A stretch of 10,438 bases of DNA from an uncultured Collinsella sp. (GTDB taxonomy: Bacteria; Actinomycetota; Coriobacteriia; Coriobacteriales; Coriobacteriaceae), in assembly GCA_900541285.1 (NCBI GenBank), contig UQJA01000069.1:1-10438 (forward strand), read 5' to 3'. Numbering within the stretch: position 1 is the stretch's first letter; each line of letters starts with the position of its first letter. Under the pieces are notes generated by a model that was given only the letters and a program-made list of their open reading frames with translations, did no database searches and had not been told where the DNA came from. A program made the position numbers and the translations under genes. This document shows positions 1 through 5,455 of this stretch, piece by piece.

Positions 1-775
1 CGGCAAGCGCGTTGTGGTCATCGGCGGCGGCAACGTCGCAATGGATGTGACAAGAAGCTCCGTCCGTCTGGGTGCTTCGAGCGTCACCTGCGTCTATCGC
101 CGCAGAATTGCGGATATGTCCGCGCTTCCCGACGAGGTGCAGGGCGCAATTGCCGAGGGTGCGGAGATCCGCGAGCTTTCTGCGCCGGTGCGCATTGAGG
201 AAAACGAAGCAGGCGAGGCCGCCGCCCTCTGGGTGCAGCCGCAGATCATCGGCCTTGCCGACAAGTCCGGACGGCCTCGCCCGGACGCGGCAGACCTTCC
301 CGAAGTGCGCATCCCGGCAGATATCATCGTCGTGGCCATTGGGCAGGGCGTGGAGATCGCGGGCTTTGAGCAGGCCGGTATCCCCATCAAAAGGGGAACG
401 TTTATGGCCGAAAGCTCCAGCCAGATCGACAACATGGAAAACGTCTTTGCCGGTGGCGACTGCGTGACCGGCCCTGCTACCGCCATCCGTGCAATTGCAG
501 CGGGCAAGGTCGCGGCAGCCAACATCGATGAACAGCTCGGCTTCCACCATGAAATTCGCACCGATGTGGAAATTCCAGCGCCGCATCTGGATGTCTGTCC
601 CGCACGCGGGCGCGTCAACACCAAAGAGCGCGAGGCAGCCCAGCGCAAATGCGATTTTAAAGATATCGAATGCGGCATGACGCATGAGGAGGCCTGCGCG
701 GAAAGCGGACGCTGCCTGCGCTGCGACCACTTCGGCTACGGCATCTTCAAGGGAGGGAGGATCGAACGATGGTAA
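1..775 (+). CDS. GltD-like NAD(P)H/FAD oxidoreductase, C-terminal part (5' end outside window)
   Basis: The frame is open from the first base (codons in phase with position 2), so the start lies upstream; the GTG at 14 sits inside a conserved motif and is not the true start. The visible part begins with the NAD(P)H-binding Rossmann glycine motif GGGNVAMD, continues through the YRR segment typical of NADPH-binding GltD folds, and ends with the FAD-binding segment FAGGDCVTGPATAIRA. A short Cys-containing tail (SGRCLRCDHFGYG) follows. This architecture belongs to the glutamate synthase small-chain-like flavoproteins, which in anaerobes are often fused to NuoF-like modules and encoded beside [FeFe]-hydrogenase or formate dehydrogenase genes. 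The likely role, inferred from the adjacent hydrogenase, is to pass electrons between NAD(P)H and that subunit in the cytoplasm. Its last 7 bases overlap the hydrogenase start, implying translational coupling. Whether a NuoF domain lies upstream cannot be seen. Confidence 0.88.
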   Translation, partial: GKRVVVIGGGNVAMDVTRSSVRLGASSVTCVYRRRIADMSALPDEVQGAIAEGAEIRELSAPVRIEENEAGEAAALWVQPQIIGLADKSGRPRPDAADLPEVRIPADIIVVAIGQGVEIAGFEQAGIPIKRGTFMAESSSQIDNMENVFAGGDCVTGPATAIRAIAAGKVAAANIDEQLGFHHEIRTDVEIPAPHLDVCPARGRVNTKEREAAQRKCDFKDIECGMTHEEACAESGRCLRCDHFGYGIFKGGRIERW

Positions 776-2523
776 GCTTGATCATTAACGGCAAACCCGT
801 CTGCGTGCCGGAGGGGACCAGCATTCTGGAAGCGGCACGCGCGGCCAATATTGACATTCCAACGCTCTGCTATCTCAAGGACCTCAACGAGATCGGCGCC
901 TGCCGCATCTGCGTGGTGGAGATTGAAGGTATCTCCCGCCTGGTGCCGGCCTGCGTCAACGTGGTGGCCGAGGGCATGGTGGTCCACACCAACAGCCCCA
1001 AGGCCCGCGAGGCGCGTCGTACCAACGTGCAGCTGCTGCTGTCCCAGCACGACTCGCACTGCACGAGCTGCGTGCGCAGTGGTAACTGCAATCTGCAGAC
1101 CATCGCCAACGACCTGGGCATCTTCTATCTGCCGTACGAACAGCACCTGGCGCGCGAGGGCTGGGACTTCGATTTCCCCATCATCCGCGATAACGACAAG
1201 TGCATTAAATGCATGCGCTGCATCAAAGTGTGCGAGAGCGTGCAGGGCCTAGGGATTTGGGACCTGACCAACCGCGCCACGCATACCGCCGTGGGTACCC
1301 GCGGGTGCGTGCCGATTGACAAGACCGATTGCGTCGCGTGCGGTCAGTGCATCACACATTGCCCGACGGGCGCCCTGCGTGAGCGTGACGATACCGAGAC
1401 CGTGTTTGACGCGCTCGCTAATCCCGACAAGATCGTGCTGGTGCAGATCGCGCCTGCCGTGCGCAGCGCCTGGGGCGAGGAACTCGGCATATCTCGCGAG
1501 GAGGCAACCGTTGAGCGCTTGGCCTGCGCACTGCGCCGCGTGGGCTTTGAGTACGTGTTCGACACCGATTTCTCGGCCGACCTTACCATTATGGAGGAGG
1601 GCTCCGAGCTGCTCGAGCGCCTGGGTAAGGCCGCCAAGGGCGAGGGCGACAGCCACGGCTGGCCTATGTTTACGAGCTGCTGACCGGGCTGGGTACGCTT
1701 TGTGAAGGCACGCTATCCGGAGTTTGTCGACAGCCTGTCCACGTCCAAGTCGCCACAGCAGATGTTTGGCGCTATTGCCAAGACCTACTACGCCAAGGTG
1801 CTGGGCGTGGAGCCTGAGCGCCTGTTCGTGGTGTCCGTTATGCCGTGCACGGCCAAGAAGGCCGAGTGCTCGCTGCCGAGCATGGTGGGCGAGGGCGGCA
1901 CGCCCGATGTGGACGTTGCGCTGACGGTGCGCGAGATGGTGCGCATGATCCGCGCGAGCCACGTGAGCGTCGACACGCTGGTCGAGGAGCCGCTCGATAC
2001 GCCGCTGGGCTTTGGCACGGGCGCGGGTGTGATCTTTGGCGCCACGGGCGGCGTGATGGAGGCCGCCGTGCGCTCGGCCTATTACCTGGTGACGGGTAAG
2101 AACCCGGATGCCGATTTCTTTACCGACGTGCGTGGCCTGGACGGCTGGAAGGAAACCATCGCCGATATCGATGGCACCAAGGTGCGCGTCGCCGTGGCGC
2201 ACGGGCTGGGCAACGCCGCTCGTCTGCTCGACGCGATTCGCGACGGCCGCGTGAGCTATGACTTCGTTGAGGTCATGGCCGCCCGTGGCGCCTGCGTGGT
2301 GGGCGCCGCCCAGCCCACCCCCGACGGCGGCGAGCTAGCAGCCGAGCGCGGTCAGGTGCTGTGGGGCCTGGATGCCGCTGCGGACATTCGCTTCTCGCAC
2401 GAGAATCCCGATGTCCAGGCGTGCTACCGCGAGTTCTTGGGCGAGCCGCTCTCGCCGCTGGCCGAGGAGCTGCTGCATACCGACCATCACGCCTGGTCGA
2501 TGCCTAACGAGGGGACGTGCTAG
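769..2523 (+). CDS. hydA: [FeFe]-hydrogenase catalytic subunit, probable selenoprotein (in-frame TGA at codon 305)
   Basis: Read through the TGA, this is a 584-residue protein nearly collinear with Clostridium pasteurianum CpI. It carries a [2Fe-2S] domain (C34, C45, C48, C62), a His/Cys3 [4Fe-4S] site (H94, C98, C101, C107), two [4Fe-4S] ferredoxin motifs (C145-x2-C148-x2-C151-x3-C155 and C188-x2-C191-x2-C194-x3-C198), then the H-cluster domain. L1 reads FTSC-TGA-PGW (residue 305), L2 is MPCTAKKAE (C360, K363, E366), and L3 is EVMAARGACVVGAAQP, with Ala505 where CpI has Cys499 and Cys509 for Cys503. CpI proton-path residues are present as E277, E280, R284, C304 and S324. By family it would make or use H2 in the cytoplasm with the preceding flavoprotein; the altered cluster ligands leave activity uncertain. 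The start is the ATG at 769, preceded by GGGAGG. Gene callers would report two pieces, 769-1683 and 1702-2523. Alternatives are a nonsense mutation or a sequencing error. Confidence 0.85.
1681..1683 (+). other. In-frame TGA, proposed selenocysteine codon
   Basis: The reading frame is uninterrupted and homologous to [FeFe]-hydrogenase on both sides of this single TGA. The codon occupies the second Cys position of TSCCPGW and differs from the Cys codon TGC only in the third base. Spacing supports the assignment: 55 residues separate it from the L2 Cys360, the same as between Cys300 and Cys355 in CpI. Sec replacing a functional Cys is the usual pattern in bacterial selenoproteins. The presence of selA, selB, selC and selD cannot be checked in this window. 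Confidence 0.68.
1684..1720 (+). promoter_or_regulatory. Candidate bacterial SECIS hairpin
   Basis: Directly after the TGA a hairpin can be folded by eye. The upper stem pairs 1697-1701 (GCTTT) with 1705-1709 (AAGGC), including one G-U pair, and leaves a GTG apical loop at 1702-1704. The lower stem pairs 1691-1695 (GGGTA) with 1714-1718 (TATCC), with bulged bases between the stems. The loop begins 19 bases after the TGA and opens with G. Known bacterial SECIS elements place the apical loop roughly 16-37 bases downstream and have a G among its first bases, so the fit is good. The three-base loop is the minimum and the sequence is GC-rich, so chance folding is possible. Confidence 0.5.
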
Positions 2524-2525
2524 CG

Positions 2526-3566
2526 ATGCGCGCGTTTGATTTTGAAATGTCGCGCCGGTGGTTTGCCTCGGCGCTTGCTGCGGGCGCGTTGTCGCTCGCG
2601 GTGTCTGGCTGTGGTGGCGGGTCTGTCGCGGGCTCGGCTGCCACGGACGGCGCCGGTGCTGCTGCAGAGTCGGTTGAGGTGCACGTCGCCTCGCTCAAGG
2701 GGCCGACCTCGATTGGCCTGGTGCAGTTTATGGACCAGGCCGCAAACGGCGAGACGGACAACGAGTTCGACTTTGCGATCAGCGCCGCAGCCGACGAGAT
2801 CGTGCCCAAGGTCATTCAGGGTGATATCGACATTGCCCTGGTGCCAGCCAACGTGGCGAGCGTGCTCTACAACAAGACCGAGGGTGCGGTGCAGGTCATC
2901 GACATCAACACGCTGGGCGTGCTGAACGTTGTGACGGGCGACGTGGACGTTACCTCGTTTGGCGATCAGGCGGGTCGTACCGTCTACATGACGGGCAAGG
3001 GCACCACGCCGGAGTACGTCATGAACTACCTGCTGGAGCGCGCGGGCCTGACCGGCCAGGTGGCGCTTGAGTTTAAGAGCGAGCCCACCGAGGTGCTGTC
3101 GGCGCTGCTTGCCGATCCGTCTGCCGTGGGCGTGCTGCCCGAGCCGTTCAAGACCGCTGCCATCGCAAAGAGCGAAGGCAAACTGTCGGCGCCGGTAAGT
3201 CTGACCGATGTGTGGGATGAGCTGGCGGGTGACACGGGCTCGCGCTTGCTGACGGGTGCGACCGTGGTGCGCCGCGCGTTTGCCGAGGAACATCCCGAGG
3301 CCGTGGCGGAGTTCTTGAGCTGCCATGCGGCGAGCGTTAAGGCTGTCAATGCGGCGCCGGCAGACTGGGCGCAGACTGTGGTCGATGCCGGCATCGTGGA
3401 CAACGACAAGATCGCCGAGAAGGCGATTCCCGGGTGCATGCTTGTGTGCCAGACGGGCAAGGATATGAAGGCGGCACTTAGTGGGTATCTGCAGGTGCTG
3501 GCCGACGCGGACGCGAGCGCCGTGGGTGGTAAACTTCCGGCTGACGATTTCTACTACATGGAGTAG
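2526..3566 (+). CDS. ABC transporter substrate-binding lipoprotein, NitT/TauT (NMT1/THI5-like) type
   Basis: A 346-residue extracytoplasmic binding protein of unknown ligand. The N-terminus has a twin-arginine-like motif SRRWFA (residues 9-14), a short hydrophobic stretch and a lipobox VSGC with Cys29, so it is probably a membrane-anchored lipoprotein, possibly Tat-exported. The mature part starts with a beta-strand followed by KGPTSIGLVQFM, then DIDIALVPANVASVLYNKT, a pattern of periplasmic-binding-protein-like II domains related to nitrate, taurine and thiamine-precursor binders. I chose the ATG at 2526 because GAGGGGA (2509-2515) is 10 bases upstream; the GTG at 2517 is too close to it and the ATG at 2547 has no ribosome binding site. 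It begins 2 bases after the hydrogenase stop and ends 3 bases before the permease, so it belongs to the same operon. The substrate cannot be read from sequence; the neighbourhood hints at something used with the redox complex. Confidence 0.85.
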   Translation: MRAFDFEMSRRWFASALAAGALSLAVSGCGGGSVAGSAATDGAGAAAESVEVHVASLKGPTSIGLVQFMDQAANGETDNEFDFAISAAADEIVPKVIQGDIDIALVPANVASVLYNKTEGAVQVIDINTLGVLNVVTGDVDVTSFGDQAGRTVYMTGKGTTPEYVMNYLLERAGLTGQVALEFKSEPTEVLSALLADPSAVGVLPEPFKTAAIAKSEGKLSAPVSLTDVWDELAGDTGSRLLTGATVVRRAFAEEHPEAVAEFLSCHAASVKAVNAAPADWAQTVVDAGIVDNDKIAEKAIPGCMLVCQTGKDMKAALSGYLQVLADADASAVGGKLPADDFYYME

Positions 3567-3569
3567 CCC

Positions 3570-4451
3570 GTGCGTGCGTTTGCTCGACAAATGACAGAGC
3601 GTATGAAGGCGGTGGCGGCAGCAGGTGCCGTTGCCGCCTTTTGGCTTGCCGTGTGGGTCTTTGCGGCGGGTTTGGTAGCGCAGCCGTTGATTTTGCCGGG
3701 ACCGGGCGCTGTCGTGGTGGCGTTGCTGCGGCTGGTGTGCGATGCCAGCACGTGGGCGATCCTGGTGGGCTCGGGCTTGCGAATTTTGGGTGGGCTGGCA
3801 CTTGCCGCGGTGTGCGGCGGCGTGCTCGCTGGAGTCTCGTCGCACTCGCGGACGTTTGCCCACCTGGTGGCGCCGGCGCTTTCGTTTGTTAAGGCGACGC
3901 CGGTCGCCTGCGTGGTGGTCCTGTTGCTTATCTGGCTGGGGTCGGCGCGTGTGAGCATTGCGGCGGTCTTTTTGATGGCGCTGCCGGGCGTGTATTTTTC
4001 GTTGGTCGAGGGCTTGACGCAAGCGGATAAACCGCTGAAGCAGATGTTTCATCTGCATGGCGTGCGGGGCTGGCGACTGTTTTGTGCCCACGCCTGGCGT
4101 GAGGTGCTGCCGTTTGTGCTTTCGTGTGCGAAGGCGGTCATCGGCATGAGCTGGAAGGCCGGTGTAGCGGCGGAGCTCATCGGCATGGCGACGGGCACCG
4201 TGGGCGAGCGCATCTATCAGGCAAAGCTATTGATTGAGACGGCTGATCTGCTGGCGTGGACCGTGCTGGTCGTTGCCGCCTCGTGGGCGTGTGAGCGCGT
4301 GCTGGTGTGGCTACTGCGGGCTTCGGGTTCCGTGGCATGGCGTGTTGCCGTGCGGACGCATGGGGATGGACTACGCGGGCGAGTGGGCGGCTCTGCTGGC
4401 GGCAGGGCTGCAGCGGAGCTTGCGCTTGCCGTGGGTGACAGGGCGCCCTGA
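3570..4451 (+). CDS. ABC transporter permease, NitT/TauT (SsuC-like) type
   Basis: A 293-residue inner-membrane protein. Hydrophobic segments are visible near residues 10-32, 65-92, 98-145, and around 180-250. Between them lies a cytoplasmic loop HGVRGWRLFCAHAWREVLPF matching the EAA-type loop (G followed by LP about ten residues later) that docks the ATPase. This identifies it as the transmembrane subunit for the preceding binding protein. The GTG start at 3570 has GGAG six bases upstream (3560-3563), better than the in-frame ATG codons at 3591 and 3603. The membrane domain seems to end near residue 255. The remaining C-terminal stretch is Arg/Gly/Ala-rich, and its last part (AAAELALAVGDRAP) resembles the first strand of an ABC ATPase rather than a permease tail. 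The gene stops at TGA 4449-4451, and the same frame continues straight into the ATPase. Confidence 0.85.
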   Translation: MRAFARQMTERMKAVAAAGAVAAFWLAVWVFAAGLVAQPLILPGPGAVVVALLRLVCDASTWAILVGSGLRILGGLALAAVCGGVLAGVSSHSRTFAHLVAPALSFVKATPVACVVVLLLIWLGSARVSIAAVFLMALPGVYFSLVEGLTQADKPLKQMFHLHGVRGWRLFCAHAWREVLPFVLSCAKAVIGMSWKAGVAAELIGMATGTVGERIYQAKLLIETADLLAWTVLVVAASWACERVLVWLLRASGSVAWRVAVRTHGDGLRGRVGGSAGGRAAAELALAVGDRAP

Positions 4452-4472
4452 GCGCCGGCGCTCGACGGGCTG

Positions 4473-4949
4473 GTGCTTAGTGTGCCCGCCGGTGGGCGCG
4501 CCTGCGTGATGGGCGCCTCGGGCGTGGGCAAGTCGACGCTGCTTTCGTTGGCAGCGGGGGAGTGCGCACCGTGCTCGATGGTGTTTCAGGACGCGCGTCT
4601 GGTAGAGGGCGCCTCGGCTTTGGATAACGTGCTGGTGTGCGCCGATGCACGCGTGGATGCCTCGAGTGCCGCTGCCTTGTTGCGCCTGCTGGTGCCGGGG
4701 ATCGACGTGCATGCGTGCGTGGCCGAGCTTTCGGGCGGGCAGCGCCGTCGTGTCGAGATCGCCCGCGCCCTGCTGTGCTCGGGCGGCGCCGTGATTCTAG
4801 ACGAGCCCTTTACCGGTTTGGATGCTGCCGCACGCGATACGACGGCCGAGGTCGTGCTCGACCTCCTCAATGGCCGCACGCTTCTGCTTGCCATACACGA
4901 CGCCGCTGACGCTCGGGCCCTCAATATCTCGGACATCATCACGCTCTAA
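4473..4949 (+). CDS. ABC transporter ATP-binding protein, compact, N-terminus uncertain
   Basis: From the GTG at 4473 this gives 158 residues with a complete set of ATPase motifs: Walker A GASGVGKST (14-22), Q-loop Gln39, signature LSGGQ (86-90), Walker B AVILDEP (106-112), D-loop GLDA and H-loop His142. It would power the binding-protein/permease pair encoded just upstream. Two things are odd. Walker A to Q-loop is only about 17 residues, roughly half the usual distance, so the beta-subdomain is very short. From this start the N-terminal strand with the A-loop is absent, yet in the same frame upstream of TGA 4449 lies plausible N-terminal ATPase sequence (from a GTG at 4383). The TGA may therefore be a nonsense change in a longer ATPase or in a permease-ATPase fusion running 3570-4949. 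No clear ribosome binding site precedes 4473. The family assignment is secure; the start is not. Confidence 0.78.
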   Translation: MLSVPAGGRACVMGASGVGKSTLLSLAAGECAPCSMVFQDARLVEGASALDNVLVCADARVDASSAAALLRLLVPGIDVHACVAELSGGQRRRVEIARALLCSGGAVILDEPFTGLDAAARDTTAEVVLDLLNGRTLLLAIHDAADARALNISDIITL

Positions 4950-5004
4950 ATACTTGCTCAGCAACAAAATAATCCGTTTTTCTCCGTTCCCATGGGGCGG
5001 GTGT

Positions 5005-5049
5005 GGTATTCTATCTGCGGGGTAATACTTAGGAATACCAAGTAATACC
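5005..5049. promoter_or_regulatory. Cluster of GGTATT/AATACC motifs, possible operator
   Basis: Within 45 bases there are GGTATT (5005-5010), GGTAATAC (5021-5028), GAATACC (5033-5039) and TAATACC (5043-5049). The first two are in one orientation and the last two inverted, so GGTATTC/GAATACC and GGTAATACTT/AAGTAATACC form nested inverted repeats. This resembles an operator region. A ribbon-helix-helix autorepressor such as the RelB-like protein encoded at 5164 is a possible ligand, but this is inference. Confidence 0.4.
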
Positions 5050-5074
5050 AACGCCGTAGAAACAAACTCCGGAT

Positions 5075-5113
5075 GCGGGCCAATCGGGTTGCCTTCACAG
5101 CCCGTTGCCCAGC
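5075..5113 (+). other. Bulged leader hairpin upstream of antitoxin gene
   Basis: CGGGTTG (5085-5091) pairs with CAGCCCG (5098-5104) around the loop CCTTCA. The stem continues outward with CAA (5081-5083)/TTG (5105-5107), GGG (5077-5079)/CCC (5108-5110) and GC (5075-5076)/GC (5112-5113), separated by single bulged bases at 5084, 5080 and 5111. About 15 pairs form in total. There is no following T-run, so it is not a standard terminator. It lies about 50 bases before the ATG at 5164 and may structure the transcript leader. Confidence 0.45.
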
Positions 5114-5163
5114 CGCGTGGCCCGTATCTATCCGCACCACCGTCGTTTCAAAAAGGAAGCGCC

Positions 5164-5367
5164 ATGGCAGAACACATGACCCCGGTTGTCGCGAAGGTCT
5201 TGCCCGAGGAAAAGGCGGCCTTCGCGGCGGCAACCCAGCTCGTGGGCACCACGCCGTCCAACGCCATCCGCATGTTTATCGCCGCGTTCAATCGCTGCGG
5301 CACCTTCCCGTTCGACATTTCGCCCAACGGGGCCTTTGGCGCTGCGCCCGATTCTCGTCAACAATGA
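5164..5367 (+). CDS. RelB/DinJ-family antitoxin-like protein, orphan
   Basis: A 67-residue protein. The N-terminal half fits the RelB/DinJ ribbon-helix-helix pattern: a strand (TPVVAKV), a helix rich in Ala and Lys, then TTPSNAIRMFIAAF, followed by the characteristic GTFPFDI segment. Such antitoxins bind and neutralise RelE/YafQ-type mRNA-cleaving toxins and repress their own promoter. The start is the ATG at 5164, with AAGGAA about 6 bases upstream; an upstream GTG-initiated extension in the same frame has no such site. No RelE/YafQ-like reading frame follows: the next 88 bases are a repeat and then a membrane protease gene, so the antitoxin is unpaired here. The C-terminus after FPFDI is short and may be where toxin binding differs. 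It could have been retained as a stand-alone regulator. Confidence 0.72.
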   Translation: MAEHMTPVVAKVLPEEKAAFAAATQLVGTTPSNAIRMFIAAFNRCGTFPFDISPNGAFGAAPDSRQQ

Positions 5368-5380
5368 CCGTCCCAAACTG

Positions 5381-5438
5381 CCGGCACTTGGGGACGTTCC
5401 TTTTCTGCCGGCAGTTAAGGAACGTCCCTAAGTGCCGG
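5381..5438. repeat. Near-perfect 22-base inverted repeat (REP/MITE-like hairpin)
   Basis: The left arm 5381-5402 begins CCGGCACTTGGGGACGTTCC. The right arm 5417-5438 is its reverse complement with one difference (a G-T wobble position), ending AAGTGCCGG. The 14-base loop (5403-5416) itself contains the perfect palindrome CTGCCGGCAG. The element fills most of the gap between the antitoxin stop and the protease start. It could act as a strong transcript hairpin or terminator, or be a dispersed repetitive extragenic element of the kind mobilised by IS200-like (RAYT) transposases. I see no second copy in this window. Confidence 0.8.
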
Positions 5439-5455
5439 GTTTTGAGGAGGTTGGC

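Larger units (their letters stand above)
4950..5163 (+). other. Intergenic spacer between ABC operon and antitoxin gene
   Basis: The 214 bases contain no credible gene. The first 55 bases are AT-richer than the surroundings (AAATACTTGC, AACAAAATAA, GTTTTTCTCC). They are followed by the GGTATT/AATACC motif cluster (5005-5049) and a bulged hairpin (5075-5113), described separately. A poor -10-like TATTCT (5007-5012) overlaps the first motif, but I see no convincing -35. No intrinsic terminator with a T-tract follows the ATPase stop. Confidence 0.6.

Noticed and set aside
1249..2202. Open frame of 317 residues on the minus strand opposite the hydrogenase
   Set aside because: It is antisense to a conserved protein, with His/Ala/Arg-rich low-complexity content and no motif.
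1702..2523. Separate gene starting at GTG 1702
   Set aside because: Its first residues lie inside the conserved hydrogenase L1 region, there is no ribosome binding site before it, and the upstream frame is collinear with it; it is the C-terminal part of the hydrogenase.
2520..4091. Long open frame of 523 residues on the minus strand
   Set aside because: It is the reverse-strand shadow of the GC-rich binding-protein and permease genes, is rich in Arg/His/Gln, and shows no recognisable domain.
4449..4451. Second selenocysteine codon in the ABC genes
   Set aside because: The flanking residues (RAP/APAL) are not at a redox or Cys-conserved site, so a nonsense change or true stop is more likely.
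769..4949. Genome-wide reassignment of TGA to a sense codon
   Set aside because: The antitoxin gene at 5164 ends naturally at a TGA, and a Coriobacteriia-like genome is not expected to use a TGA-sense code.
5432..5455. GTG 5432 as the protease start
   Set aside because: It lies in the inverted repeat, while ATG 5456 has a strong GAGGAGG at the right spacing.
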